DNA of 16,075 nucleotides, taken from the NCBI GenBank assembly GCA_946885905.1, contig CAMPHL010000010.1, positions 1-16,075 of the forward strand. Reading direction: 5' to 3'. Position 1 is the first letter of the stretch, and every line of letters begins with the position of its first letter. The DNA comes from an uncultured Pseudomonadota bacterium. Lineage in GTDB: Bacteria > Pseudomonadota > Gammaproteobacteria > Burkholderiales > Usitatibacteraceae. Position numbers and translations under genes: made by a program. The notes below the pieces were generated by a model. That model had not been told where the DNA came from, did no database searches, and saw nothing but the letters and a program-made list of their open reading frames with translations. Positions 1 to 10,893 of this stretch are shown in pieces.

Positions 1-873
1 CTGCTGGAGATACCGGACCAGAAGGCGCAGAAGGCGCTGACGGGCGTGATGATGGAGCTCGAGGACTGCGCCTTTCCTCTGCTGCAAACCATGGTGCCGA
101 CCGCCGATCCGATGGTCGCGTTCAAGGACGCCGATGTCGCGCTGCTCGTGGGCGCGCGCCCGCGCGGCCCGGGCATGGAGCGCAAGGACCTGCTCGACGC
201 CAACGGAAAAATTTTCGCTCCGCAGGGGAAAGCGCTCTCGGAAGTCGCCAGCCGCGAGGTCAAAGTGCTGGTCGTGGGCAACCCGGCGAACACCAACTGC
301 CTGATCGCGATGAAGAACGCCCCCAAGCTCAAGCCCGCGAACTTCACTTCCATGATGCGGCTCGACCACAACCGCGCGCTCGGCCAGGCCAGCCAGAAGA
401 TCGGGAAGCCCGTCTCGAGCGTGCGCAAGATGACGGTCTGGGGCAACCATTCAGCCACGCAATATCCCGATATTTTCCAGGCCGAGGTCGACGGCCGGAA
501 GATCTGGCCGCAGATCAACGACCAGGCATGGCTCGAAAAGCATTTCATCCCGACCATACAGAAGCGCGGCGCCGCGATCATCGATGCGCGCGGTCTCTCA
601 TCCGCCGCCAGCGCCGCCAACGCCGCGATCGATCACGTCCGCGACTGGATCCACGGCACGCCGGAAGGCGACTGGGTCAGCATGGGCATACCCGCCGACG
701 GCAGCTACGGCATCTCGGAAGGCGTGCTCTACGGCTACCCCTGCACGTGCCGCGGCGGCCGGTATGACATCGTGAAAGGCATCGACCTCTCCGAGTTCAG
801 CCGCGCCCGAATGCAGGTCACGCTCAAGGAGCTGCACGAGGAGCGCGACGCGATCAAGCACCTGCTCGGCTGA
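1..873 (+). CDS. mdh: Malate dehydrogenase, 5'-truncated by window edge
   Basis: NAD-dependent malate dehydrogenase, which interconverts malate and oxaloacetate in the cytoplasm (TCA cycle). The reading frame is open from base 1 and the start lies upstream; 290 residues remain of a protein usually near 327-329, so the N-terminal Rossmann glycine motif is missing. Visible signatures are the substrate-binding loop [13 protein letters not shown], the NAD-contacting VVGNPANTN, the catalytic Asp region RLDHNRA and the catalytic His in VWGNHS. The C-terminus [15 protein letters not shown] is typical of the family and ends at TGA 871-873. It lies 174 nt upstream of prpC on the same strand, and oxaloacetate made here is a substrate of PrpC. 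Family assignment is secure; membership of one transcript with prpC is uncertain because the spacer is filled by a repeat unit. Confidence 0.95.
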   Translation: MLEIPDQKAQKALTGVMMELEDCAFPLLQTMVPTADPMVAFKDADVALLVGARPRGPGMERKDLLDANGKIFAPQGKALSEVASREVKVLVVGNPANTNCLIAMKNAPKLKPANFTSMMRLDHNRALGQASQKIGKPVSSVRKMTVWGNHSATQYPDIFQAEVDGRKIWPQINDQAWLEKHFIPTIQKRGAAIIDARGLSSAASAANAAIDHVRDWIHGTPEGDWVSMGIPADGSYGISEGVLYGYPCTCRGGRYDIVKGIDLSEFSRARMQVTLKELHEERDAIKHLLG

Positions 874-888
874 TGCCCGTATATTCGA

Positions 889-1036
889 ACCGCCGATGAA
901 CGCCGATACACGCCGGCACCCCGACGGTCGGTTAGGTCATCCGGATAGCACGCAGCAGCATCAAATGGCCCGCGGGCCTGGAGTCTGGATGACATTCTTT
1001 TGGGGTTATCTGCGTTCATCGGCGTTCATCGGCGGC
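889..1036. repeat. Nested inverted-repeat unit between mdh and prpC
   Basis: The spacer is built as a large imperfect inverted repeat. An outer perfect 18-bp pair lies at 890-907 and 1018-1035 (CCGCCGATGAACGCCGAT and its reverse complement). An inner 10-bp pair with one mismatch lies at 936-945 and 984-993 around nearly the same centre. A perfect 12-bp palindrome, GGCCCGCGGGCC, is at 967-978. The right arm contains two perfect 10-bp tandem copies of GTTCATCGGC (1014-1033), and the left arm has a degenerate 10-bp repeat (GCCGATGAAC, GCCGATACAC). It looks like a dispersed intergenic repeat or MITE-like unit; that identity is inferred, the symmetry is seen directly. The right arm ends 12 nt before the prpC start codon. 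Confidence 0.7.
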
Positions 1037-1047
1037 TCCATCGATCT

Positions 1048-2196
1048 ATGACTGATACGCAAGGACCCAAGCGGAAAAAATCCGTCGCCCTCTCGGGTGT
1101 CGCGGCGGGCACGACTGCCTTGTGCACGGTCGGGCGCAGCGGCAACGACCTGCACTATCGCGGCTACGACATTCTCGACATCGCCGACCAGTGCGAGTTC
1201 GAGGAGATCGCGCACCTGCTGGTGCACGAGAAACTGCCGACCGCCGCGGAGCTCGCCCGCTACCGGCAGAAGCTGAAGTCGTTGCGCGGCCTGCCCGGCC
1301 CGGTGAAGGCCACGCTCGAGCAGATTCCTGCCTCCGCCCACCCGATGGACGTCCTGCGCACCGGCTGCTCCGCGCTCGGCACGGCATTGCCGGAAATGGA
1401 CGATCACAATATCGCCGGCGCGCGCGACATCGCCGACCGCCTGATGGCCTCGTTCGGCTCGATGCTGCTCTACTGGCACCACTACAGCCGCGGGAAGCGG
1501 CGCATCGAGGTCGAGACCGACGACGATTCGATCGGCGCCCATTTCCTGCATCTGCTGCACGGCCGGCCGGCGAAGCCGCTGTGGGTGAAGTCCATGCATA
1601 CCTCGCTCAATCTCTATGCCGAGCACGAATTCAATGCGTCCACGTTCGCCGCGCGCGTGGTGGCGGGCACCGGCTCGGACATGCATTCGGCCGTGACCGG
1701 CGCGATCGGCACGCTCAAGGGACCGAAGCACGGCGGAGCCAACGAGGTGGGCTTCGAGGTGATGAGCCGCTACGAGACGCCCGATTCCGCCGAGCGCGAC
1801 ATCGCCGCGCGCGTGCGCAACAAGGAAGTGGTGATCGGTTTCGGCCATCCCGTCTACACGATCGCCGATCCCCGCAACAAGATCATCAAGGAAGTGGCCC
1901 GCGAGCTGTCCCGGGACGCCGGCGAGATGGAAATGTTCGAGATCGCAGAGCGCATCGAGCAGGTCATGATGCGCGAGAAGAGGATGTTCGCGAACCTCGA
2001 CTGGTTTTCCGCGGTGTCCTACCACCGCATGGGCATCCCCACCGCGATGTTCACGCCGATCTTCGTCATCGCGCGCACCAGCGGCTGGGCGGCGCACGTG
2101 ATCGAGCAGCGCATCGACGACAAGATCATCCGGCCCACGGCCGTCTATACCGGGCCGGAGCCGAGGAAGTTCGTTCCCATCCAGGAGAGAAAGTGA
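1048..2196 (+). CDS. prpC: 2-methylcitrate synthase
   Basis: Citrate synthase-family enzyme condensing propionyl-CoA and oxaloacetate to 2-methylcitrate, the first step of the methylcitrate cycle. It is 382 aa, close to known PrpC length. The N-terminal [20 protein letters not shown] and HYRGYDI are PrpC-like. The catalytic triad is present: His228 (GPKHGGANE), His267 (GFGHPVY) and Asp318 (FANLDWF), each offset by seven from E. coli PrpC His235/His274/Asp325, so spacing is conserved. The ATG at 1048 is chosen because it gives the usual short leader before KKSVALSG; the frame stays open upstream to a TTG at 1000, but that extension is translated repeat. No clear Shine-Dalgarno is visible, since repeat sequence reaches to 1036. 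Followed by prpD after 119 nt. Some activity with acetyl-CoA, as in other PrpC enzymes, is possible. Confidence 0.94.
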   Translation: MTDTQGPKRKKSVALSGVAAGTTALCTVGRSGNDLHYRGYDILDIADQCEFEEIAHLLVHEKLPTAAELARYRQKLKSLRGLPGPVKATLEQIPASAHPMDVLRTGCSALGTALPEMDDHNIAGARDIADRLMASFGSMLLYWHHYSRGKRRIEVETDDDSIGAHFLHLLHGRPAKPLWVKSMHTSLNLYAEHEFNASTFAARVVAGTGSDMHSAVTGAIGTLKGPKHGGANEVGFEVMSRYETPDSAERDIAARVRNKEVVIGFGHPVYTIADPRNKIIKEVARELSRDAGEMEMFEIAERIEQVMMREKRMFANLDWFSAVSYHRMGIPTAMFTPIFVIARTSGWAAHVIEQRIDDKIIRPTAVYTGPEPRKFVPIQERK

Positions 2197-2204
2197 CTGA
2201 ATCG

Positions 2205-2308
2205 CGTGACATGATGATTCGTGACATGGAAGCGCGTGACCAGGATATGTCACGCCGCATCACGTCACGCCTCAGCCCGTCACGAAGCATCACGTCACGT
2301 TTTAGTAA
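2205..2308. repeat. 15-bp phased repeat array with central inversion
   Basis: The prpC-prpD spacer contains CGTGAC at 2205, 2220 and 2235, then its reverse complement GTCACG at 2249, 2264, 2279 and 2294. Spacing is exactly 15 bp within each orientation. The three forward copies align with the first three reverse copies around one centre (position sum 4489), so a transcript could fold into three 6-7 bp helices separated by 9-nt internal loops and capped by the 8-nt segment 2241-2248. CATCACGTCACG occurs twice, exactly 30 bp apart (2258, 2288). The array stops about 8 nt before the prpD ATG and leaves no obvious ribosome binding site. Function is unknown: mobile repeat, regulator-binding array and RNA structure are all open. 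Confidence 0.75.
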
Positions 2309-2315
2309 GCGATAA

Positions 2316-3758
2316 ATGAGCACACAGATTTCCAACGTCCGCCCCAGGCCCGACAAGGTCCTGACCGACATCGTCGATTACGTCGGCGACTACACGGTGA
2401 AGAGCCGCGAAGCCTACGCCACGGCGCGCCTGTGCCTGATGGACACGCTGGGCTGCGGGCTGGAGGCGCTGGAATATCCTGCCTGCACCAAGCTCCTGGG
2501 ACCGATCGTTCCCGGCACCGTCGTGCCGAACGGCGCCCGGGTGCCCGGCACCCCTTACCAGCTCGACCCCGTGGCCGCCGCTTTCAATATCGGCACGATG
2601 ATCCGCTGGCTGGATTTCAACGACACCTGGCTCGCCGCCGAGTGGGGGCATCCGTCCGACAACCTGGGCGGCATACTGGCGAGCGCCGACTGGCTCTCCC
2701 GCAACCGGCTCGCGCAGGGGAAAAAGCCGCTGGCGATGCGCGACGTCCTGACGGCCATGATCAAGGCGCACGAGATCCAGGGCGTGATCGCGCTGGAGAA
2801 CAGCTTCAATCGCGTGGGTCTGGACCACGTCGTCCTCGTGAAGGTTGCCTCCACCGCCGTCGTGACGCACATGATGGGCGGGAGCCGGGATGAGATCCTG
2901 AGCGCGATTTCCAATGCGTGGATAGATGGCCAATCGCTGCGCACCTACCGACACGCGCCGAACACGGGCTCGCGGAAGTCCTGGGCGGCGGGCGATGCGA
3001 CGAGCCGGGCGGTGCGACTGGCGCTGATTGCCCTCACCGGCGAAATGGGCTACCCCTCCGCGCTGAGCGCGAAGACGTGGGGCTTCTACGACGTGCTGTT
3101 CAAGGGCAAGCCCTTCCGCTTCAAGCGTCCGTACGGGTCATACGTCATGGAGAACGTGCTGTTCAAGATTTCCTATCCGGCGGAGTTCCATGCCCAGACG
3201 GCGGTGGAGGCCGCGATCCAGCTGCATCCGCAGGTGAAAGATCGCCTCGATGACGTCAAGAAAATGGTCATCACCACGCACGAGTCGGCCATCCGCATCA
3301 TCGACAAGAAGGGGCCGCTCGACAACCCGGCCGACCGCGACCACTGCATCCAGTACATGGTCGCCGTGCCGATCCTGTTCGGGCGGCTGACCGCGGCCGA
3401 CTACGAGGACCAGGTCGCCGCCGACCCGCGCATCGACCAGCTGCGCGACCGGATCGTGTGCGTCGAGGACAAGCAGTTCACGAAGGATTACCACGACCCG
3501 GACAAGCGCTCCATCGCCAACGCCCTCACCGTCGAGCTGAAGGACGGCAAGAAACTCAGGGAGATCGTGGTCGAGTACCCCATCGGCCACAAGCGCCGCC
3601 GCAAGGAAGGCATGCCCGTGCTGGTGGAGAAGTTCAAGACCAACCTCGCGCGCCAGTTCGCCGAGAAGCAGCGCAACGCGATCCTGGAGCTGTGCCTGGA
3701 CGCCAAGCGCCTCGAGGCGACGCCGGTCGACCAGTTCGTCGACCTGATGGCGCGCTGA
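2316..3758 (+). CDS. prpD: 2-methylcitrate dehydratase
   Basis: MmgE/PrpD-family dehydratase converting 2-methylcitrate to 2-methyl-cis-aconitate in propionate catabolism. It is 480 aa, matching the roughly 483 aa of enterobacterial PrpD. Family segments visible include [18 protein letters not shown] near residues 39-56, [21 protein letters not shown] near 94-114 and the [11 protein letters not shown] stretch in the second half. The start is ATG 2316, the first in-frame ATG after a stop; the upstream sequence AGTAAGCGATAA is a poor Shine-Dalgarno and is the tail of the 15-bp array. PrpC upstream supplies its substrate, and AcnA encoded two genes downstream can hydrate its product. It belongs to the cofactor-free PrpD type, not the iron-sulfur AcnD type that works with PrpF. 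Confidence 0.94.
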   Translation: MSTQISNVRPRPDKVLTDIVDYVGDYTVKSREAYATARLCLMDTLGCGLEALEYPACTKLLGPIVPGTVVPNGARVPGTPYQLDPVAAAFNIGTMIRWLDFNDTWLAAEWGHPSDNLGGILASADWLSRNRLAQGKKPLAMRDVLTAMIKAHEIQGVIALENSFNRVGLDHVVLVKVASTAVVTHMMGGSRDEILSAISNAWIDGQSLRTYRHAPNTGSRKSWAAGDATSRAVRLALIALTGEMGYPSALSAKTWGFYDVLFKGKPFRFKRPYGSYVMENVLFKISYPAEFHAQTAVEAAIQLHPQVKDRLDDVKKMVITTHESAIRIIDKKGPLDNPADRDHCIQYMVAVPILFGRLTAADYEDQVAADPRIDQLRDRIVCVEDKQFTKDYHDPDKRSIANALTVELKDGKKLREIVVEYPIGHKRRRKEGMPVLVEKFKTNLARQFAEKQRNAILELCLDAKRLEATPVDQFVDLMAR

Positions 3759-3775
3759 AGCGAAAGGATCGCGCC

Positions 3776-4237
3776 ATGTTCCGCAAGCTCCCCGCAACGC
3801 TCGCGCTCACCGGCCTCCTCGGCCTGGCGGGCTGCGCTTCCACGTACCAGCTCACCCTCATGCCGCGCGACAGCGGCAAGACGTATACCGGCGTCATGGA
3901 GGGCCTCGCCTCGGGGCAGGGCCCGATCTCGGTCACTATCGAGGGCAAGACGTACAACGGCACCTGGGTCGAGAGTGCGCCCGCCTACACCACCGGCTGG
4001 GTGAGCGGCGGCATGGGCTACGGCCATCGCGGCTGGGGCGGCTGGGGGGGCGGCGGCACGGTGCACATGGATACTCCGGGCGGCGGCGCGGCCAAGGCCC
4101 TGCTCACCGCTTCCGACGGCACGGGCCTGCGCTGCGACCTGCGCGGCACGCGCTCGGGCGGCGGCGGCGAGTGCCGCGACGACACGGGCAAGGAATACGA
4201 TGTGCAGATCCGCCTCGCGGCGGTGCAAACGAAGTAA
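3776..4237 (+). CDS. Small Gly/Trp-rich lipoprotein, function unknown
   Basis: A 153-aa predicted lipoprotein. The N-terminus MFRKLPATLALTGLLGLAGC has a basic n-region, a hydrophobic core and a lipobox LAGC, with Cys20 as the lipidated residue. The mature part starts STYQLTLMPRDSGKTYTG, suggestive of a small beta-rich domain, and has a Gly/Trp/His-rich stretch around residues 78-95 (GWVSGGMGYGHRGWGGWGG). Two further cysteines (in LRCDLRG and GECRDDTG) may form a disulfide. A strong AAAGGA-type ribosome site lies at 3763-3768, before ATG 3776. It sits 17 nt after prpD and 18 nt before acnA, so it is almost certainly cotranscribed with cytoplasmic enzymes although predicted to be envelope-located. 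I do not recognise a named family. Confidence 0.85.
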   Translation: MFRKLPATLALTGLLGLAGCASTYQLTLMPRDSGKTYTGVMEGLASGQGPISVTIEGKTYNGTWVESAPAYTTGWVSGGMGYGHRGWGGWGGGGTVHMDTPGGGAAKALLTASDGTGLRCDLRGTRSGGGGECRDDTGKEYDVQIRLAAVQTK

Positions 4238-4255
4238 ACCCTGAGAGAACCCAAA

Positions 4256-6976
<2,721 letters not shown>

Positions 6977-6990
6977 GGTCCTTCGGGCTG

Positions 6991-7839
6991 GTGTGCCTGC
7001 TGGCCCTCCTCTGGGGAGCCAGCTTCCCCATCATCAAGGTCGCGGTCGAGACCCTTCCGCCGCTCACGGTGGCCGCGGGCCGCGCGCTGCTGGGCGGCCT
7101 GCTCCTGCTCGCCCTGCTCGGCCCGCGCGTGCGGGTGTTGTGGCACGAAGCGCGCAGCGGCGACTGGTTCGTGTCGCAGGCGATGTTCAACGTGGTGCTG
7201 CCGTGGACCCTGGTCGCGTGGGCCTCGCGGATCATCGAGGCGGGCCTCACGACGGTGCTCAATTCGCTCTCGCCGATCTTCGTCTTCCTGATCACCTGGG
7301 CGGTCACCCGCCACGAGCCGGCGACGCCGCGCAAGTTCGTGGGCGTCACGCTGGGCATCGCCGGCGTGGTGGTCATAGTGGGGCCTAGCGCGCCCGGCGG
7401 GCTGGGCACGCACCTCGTCGCGGAGCTCGCGTGCGTGGCCGGCTCGCTTTCGTACGGCATCGCCGCGGTGGTCGGCCGGCGCTACGACCGCCTGCCCGCC
7501 CTCGTCCCCGCGGCGGGATCGGTGCTCACGGGTGCCGCCATCCTGGTTCCGCTTGCCGCCTTCTTCGAGGGATGGCCGGCGGGAGCTTCGATGCGATCGT
7601 CGCTCGCGGTGCTCGCGCTGGCGATCCTCTCGACCGGCGTGGCCTTCGTCGTCTACTTCCGGCTGCTCGCCACGATCGGCTCGATCGCCACCGCGAGCCA
7701 GGCCTACCTGCGGATCATGGTCGGCGTGGGATTGAGCGTGCTGCTGTTGGGCGAGCAGCTGCAGCCCACGCACTGGATCGGGCTCGCGCTCGTCATCGCG
7801 GGCGTGGTCGCCATGACCCTGCGAAGGAGGCTCGCCTGA
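6991..7839 (+). CDS. EamA/DMT-family permease
   Basis: Drug/metabolite transporter superfamily protein, a cytoplasmic-membrane permease or exporter with an expected ten helices in two EamA repeats. The first helix carries LLALLWGASFPIIK, the classic EamA opening; the second repeat ends with LSVLLLGEQLQPTHWIGLALVIAGVVAM, also typical. The annotated start is GTG 6991, giving 282 aa. After the in-frame stop at 6934-6936 there is no ATG, GTG or TTG before 6991. A CTG at 6973 would add six residues (LRSFGL), restore a full first helix, overlap the acnA stop as CTGA and follow a GGTGAG at 6964-6969, so the true start may be there. Probably the last gene of the carbon operon. Substrate unknown; DMT members export amino acids, metabolites or drugs. 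Confidence 0.88.
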   Translation: MCLLALLWGASFPIIKVAVETLPPLTVAAGRALLGGLLLLALLGPRVRVLWHEARSGDWFVSQAMFNVVLPWTLVAWASRIIEAGLTTVLNSLSPIFVFLITWAVTRHEPATPRKFVGVTLGIAGVVVIVGPSAPGGLGTHLVAELACVAGSLSYGIAAVVGRRYDRLPALVPAAGSVLTGAAILVPLAAFFEGWPAGASMRSSLAVLALAILSTGVAFVVYFRLLATIGSIATASQAYLRIMVGVGLSVLLLGEQLQPTHWIGLALVIAGVVAMTLRRRLA

Positions 7840-7867
7840 GCCTGCTCGGCCCACGACCTCGCAGGCT
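7839..7867. terminator. Possible hairpin between convergent genes
   Basis: The 40-nt gap between the converging permease gene and tctA contains AGCCTGC (7839-7845) and its reverse complement GCAGGCT (7861-7867) around a 15-nt loop. It could act in both directions, but there is no T-run on either side, so a factor-independent terminator is only weakly supported. Confidence 0.3.
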
Positions 7868-7879
7868 GCCCGCAACCGC

Positions 7880-9406
7880 CTAGAAATCGCCCTCTGCCTG
7901 CGCCGCCTCCTCGCGCAGGCGCGCGCGGCGGTGTTGCCAGAGAGCAAAGGCTGCCGATGCGACCGAAAGCGCGAGCAGCGTCCCCGAGATCGGTCGCGTG
8001 ACGAAGAGCCACGGATCCGGGTCGTCGGCGATCGCGCGGATGAGGTTGGTCTCGATCTGGTCGCCCAGGATCACGCCGAGGATGAAGGGCGCGAGCGGAA
8101 GCCCCGCCTTCACCATGGCGTAGCCCAGCACGCCGAAGGCCAGGAGCACGTACACGTTGGCCATCGTGTTGTTGAGCGCATAGGCGCCCACCACGCAGAG
8201 CACGAGGATCACCGGATAGAGCAGCGTCTTGGGAACCATCACCACGCGCAGCGCCCAGCGCGCGGCCAGGCCCGTCACCACCACCATCACCGGGTGCGCC
8301 ACGATGTAGGCCGCGAAGATGCCGTAGGCGAGCGTGGTCTGCTGGGAGATGAAGAGCGGTCCGGACTGGATGCCGTGGATCGCGAGCGCGCCCAGCATCA
8401 CGGCGGTCACGGCATCGCCGGGGATGCCGAAGGCCATGATGGTGACGAGCGAGCCGCCGACGTTCGCGTTGTTCGACGCTTCCGAGGCGATGATGCCCTC
8501 GGCCGAGCCCTTGCCGAATTCCTCGGGATGGCGCGAGAGCTTCTTCGCCTGGTCGTAGGCCATCATGTTGGCCGCGCTGCCGCCGATCGCGGGCAGCACG
8601 CCGATCCACACCCCGATCATCGACGTCCACACGAGCACGAACGGCCGCGCCAGGATCTCGCCGATCACCTTGGTGTGGGAAACGGCGAGCCGCGCGACCC
8701 CGGCGACCGCGTGGGCCGCACGCTTCGCGCGTCCCATCTGCTCGACGTCGCCCATGATCTGCGCGAAGGCGAACACGCCGATCAGCACCGGCAGGAACTG
8801 GATGCCGCCCTCGAGGAACTCGATGCCGAGCGTGAGCCGCGGCGCTCCCATCATCGGGTCGTTGCCGAGGACTGTGACCACCAGGCCGAGCACCCCGGCG
8901 AGCAGCCCCTTGGCGAGCGAGGACTCGACCAGGCCGGCGACCATCGACAGCGCCAGCACGAAGAGCGAGAAGAATTCCCACGGCCCGAACTTGAGCGCGA
9001 AGGCCGCGAGCGGGCCGGTGGCGGCGATGAGGAACACGCCTCCCAGCAGCCCGCCGAAGAAGGAAGCCCAGATGCCGAGCCACACGGCGCGGCCGGGCTC
9101 GCCCTTCTTCGCCATCGGGAACCCGTCGAACATCGTCGCGACCGACGAGGGCGTGCCGGGAATCCCCAGCAGCGTGGCGGTGATGAGGCCACCCGCGGAG
9201 CCCCCCACGTAGATGCCCGTCATCGCGGCCAGTCCCTGCAGCGGATCGAGGCCGAACGTGAACGGCAGGGCCACGATGATCGTGAGGGTTATGGTGACGC
9301 CGGGCAGCGCCCCCCCGATCACGCCGACCAGCGTGCCCACCACGAGCGGCGCCAGGTACTTGAGCTGGACGATGTTGACGATGCCCGCGGCGAGGTTCTC
9401 GTACAT
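7880..9406 (-). CDS. tctA: Tripartite tricarboxylate transporter, large membrane subunit TctA
   Basis: TctA-family permease of about 508 aa with roughly 10-12 transmembrane segments, the translocating subunit of a secondary, binding-protein-dependent carboxylate importer. Family motifs are clear: GTLVGVIGGALPGVT near the N-terminus, LLGIPGTPSSVATMFDGFPMAKKG, and in the second half GVLPAIGGSAANMMAYDQAKK with GIIASEASNNANVGGSL. I prefer the ATG at 9406: it overlaps the tctB stop as TGATG and has GGACGG just upstream (minus strand). A GTG at 9421 would add five residues (MDGIL). The gene ends at TAG 7882-7880. It is the last gene of the tctCBA operon, and overlap with tctB implies translational coupling. 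Confidence 0.95.
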   Translation of the reverse strand: MYENLAAGIVNIVQLKYLAPLVVGTLVGVIGGALPGVTITLTIIVALPFTFGLDPLQGLAAMTGIYVGGSAGGLITATLLGIPGTPSSVATMFDGFPMAKKGEPGRAVWLGIWASFFGGLLGGVFLIAATGPLAAFALKFGPWEFFSLFVLALSMVAGLVESSLAKGLLAGVLGLVVTVLGNDPMMGAPRLTLGIEFLEGGIQFLPVLIGVFAFAQIMGDVEQMGRAKRAAHAVAGVARLAVSHTKVIGEILARPFVLVWTSMIGVWIGVLPAIGGSAANMMAYDQAKKLSRHPEEFGKGSAEGIIASEASNNANVGGSLVTIMAFGIPGDAVTAVMLGALAIHGIQSGPLFISQQTTLAYGIFAAYIVAHPVMVVVTGLAARWALRVVMVPKTLLYPVILVLCVVGAYALNNTMANVYVLLAFGVLGYAMVKAGLPLAPFILGVILGDQIETNLIRAIADDPDPWLFVTRPISGTLLALSVASAAFALWQHRRARLREEAAQAEGDF

Positions 9407-9882
9407 CAGAATCCCGTCCACCGCCCGCGCGGCAACAGCACGTGCAGGTAATGCTCGAAGACGTAGTAGACGACGCCCGTGGCCACCAGCGCGACGGCGG
9501 CGATGAGGGCCCAGCGGGCCGCCGCCCTTGGGCGCTCGAGCACACCGGGCAGGGCGATCAGGAAGATGAACGTGGCAACGCGAAACCCGAGCCAGGGCAG
9601 GGCCAGCGTGTACGCGGCGAAGGTGGCGAACGCGACGGCGACCAGCCCATAGCTGGGCGTGCCTGCGGCCTTCGCGGGCGCCGGCGCCGCTCGTCGCCGC
9701 CGCGCGACCACGTCCGCGACCACGAGCCAGAGCGCGAAGAGCGCCGCGATGCCGAGCACGATCCGCGGGTAGAACCCCGGACCCACCGGCAGCATGGGAT
9801 GGCGTTCGAGGCCGGCGGTGCCCCAGAGCAGCGCGAGGCTCGCCGCGAGGACGGCGAGCCCCGTGTACCCGTCGCGGCCCAC
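9406..9882 (-). CDS. tctB: Tripartite tricarboxylate transporter, small membrane subunit TctB
   Basis: A 158-aa protein with four predicted membrane helices (around GLAVLAASLALLWG, RIVLGIAALFALWLVVADVV, YGLVAVAFATFAAYTLALPWLGF and WALIAAVALVATGVVYYVFEHYL), the size and layout of TctB. The motif HPMLPVGPGFYPRIV after helix 1 and the C-terminal FEHYLHVLLPRG are usual in this family. The second loop is rich in Arg, Ala and Pro. The start is GTG at 9882, one base after the tctC stop, and the 3' end overlaps the tctA start. TctB is an accessory membrane subunit, weakly conserved between systems, so position between tctC and tctA supports the call as much as sequence does. Confidence 0.9.
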   Translation of the reverse strand: MGRDGYTGLAVLAASLALLWGTAGLERHPMLPVGPGFYPRIVLGIAALFALWLVVADVVARRRRAAPAPAKAAGTPSYGLVAVAFATFAAYTLALPWLGFRVATFIFLIALPGVLERPRAAARWALIAAVALVATGVVYYVFEHYLHVLLPRGRWTGF

Positions 9883-9883
9883 C

Positions 9884-10822
9884 TCAGCGCTTGAGCATGC
9901 CGAGGTCGCGGGCGAGGCTTTGGTTCAGCTTGTCGTTTTCCTTGAGGAACTCGGTGTACTGGCGGGGCGCGAGGTAGTGCACCTGCGTGCCCTGCTTGCG
10001 CATCGCCTCGGCGAACGCAGGCTCCTTCGCCGCCGCGGCGCACGCCGCGTCAAGCTTGGCCTTCACATCGGGCGGCGTCCCCTTCACGGCGAGCAGGCCG
10101 CGGTTCACGGCATACGTGACGTCGATGCCGAGCTCCTTCAGCGTCGGCAGGTTGGGAAGCTCGGGCACGCGCTTGTCGGTGGCGATGGCGAGGAACTTGA
10201 GCTCGCCCGCGTCCACCTTGCCCTTCTGCGTGAGGTTGGATTCGCCCAGGTCGATGTGGCCGCCGAGGAGCGCGTTCATGCGCGGCGCGGTGCCGTCGTA
10301 CGGTACGTACTTGAACTTGATGCCCGCGGCCTTCTCGACCAACGCGGGGAAGAAGTGGCTGGTCGAGCCGAGCGATGCGCCCACGCTGATTTGCCCCGGC
10401 CGCGCCTTCGCGTCGGCGACCATGGCCTTCATGTCTGACCAGGGCGTCTTCGGGCTCGCGGTCACGATCGAGGGCGTGGCCGACACGAGGCAGATCGGCT
10501 CGAAGTCTTCCCACTTCACGTCGGCCACGCCCGTGTAGTAGGTCGAGTGGATCGAATCGTGGACGGCGAAGATGGTGTAGCCGTCGGGCGGCGAATCCTT
10601 CGCCTCCTTGGCGCCCTTGGTGCCCGAGGCGCCGCCCACGTTGGCGATCACGACCGTCTGGCCGAGGTGCTTCTGCAGGTGCGGGGCGAAGGCGCGATAG
10701 ATCACGTCCGTGTCGCCCCCGGCGGCCCAGGGAACGATCAGCTTGATCGGGCGGTCGGGATAGGCGGCGACGGCGGGTACGGCGAGGACACAGAGAGCGG
10801 CGAGCAGTGCGCGGCGTTTCAT
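9884..10822 (-). CDS. tctC: Tripartite tricarboxylate transporter substrate-binding protein (Bug/TctC family)
   Basis: Periplasmic solute receptor of 312 aa. The signal peptide is MKRRALLAALCVLAVPAVAA with likely cleavage before YPDRPI; the mature start YPDRPIKLIVPWAAGGDTDV is the Bug-family hallmark and the GGDTD loop contacts ligand carboxylates. Later family segments are GGASGTKGAKEAKDSPPDGYT, a Bug-typical lobe-1 region, and VPELPNLPTLKELGID near residue 215. A strong GGAGGA Shine-Dalgarno (bases 10832-10827 on the minus strand) precedes ATG 10822. It is first in the tctCBA operon and diverges from the aspartate dehydrogenase gene. The ligand cannot be read from sequence; a di- or tricarboxylate, or an aspartate-related acid given the neighbour, is inference. 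Bug proteins often occur as orphans, so the complete operon here is informative. Confidence 0.95.
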   Translation of the reverse strand: MKRRALLAALCVLAVPAVAAYPDRPIKLIVPWAAGGDTDVIYRAFAPHLQKHLGQTVVIANVGGASGTKGAKEAKDSPPDGYTIFAVHDSIHSTYYTGVADVKWEDFEPICLVSATPSIVTASPKTPWSDMKAMVADAKARPGQISVGASLGSTSHFFPALVEKAAGIKFKYVPYDGTAPRMNALLGGHIDLGESNLTQKGKVDAGELKFLAIATDKRVPELPNLPTLKELGIDVTYAVNRGLLAVKGTPPDVKAKLDAACAAAAKEPAFAEAMRKQGTQVHYLAPRQYTEFLKENDKLNQSLARDLGMLKR

Positions 10823-10893
10823 GATTTCCTCCGGTGGGATTCTCGGCAGAGTTTAGACTCCTGCGCTCGACCCCCACAATCGGAAAAGAGTTC
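10823..10893. promoter_or_regulatory. Divergent promoter region tctC / aspartate dehydrogenase
   Basis: This 71-nt gap must hold the signals for both divergent units. On the minus strand TAAACT (10858-10853) resembles a -10 element and TTGTGG lies 18 nt upstream of it as a weak -35. On the plus strand TAGACT (10854-10859) is a weak -10 in the same place. Both fall in the short imperfect palindrome GAGTTTAGACTC (10849-10860), a possible operator. GGAAAAGAG at 10882-10890 is the ribosome site for the rightward gene. Shared control is inferred only from the layout; the boxes are weak matches. Confidence 0.35.

Noticed and set aside
1000..1047. N-terminal extension of prpC from TTG 1000
   Set aside because: The added residues are translated repeat sequence, while ATG 1048 gives the family's normal N-terminus.
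2205..2308. CRISPR array
   Set aside because: Repeats are six bases at 15-bp spacing with an orientation switch; there is no 23-40 bp repeat, spacer pattern or cas gene.
7931..9451. Long plus-strand frame opposite tctA
   Set aside because: The product is Arg/His/Asp-rich with no family features, while tctA on the other strand is clearly conserved.
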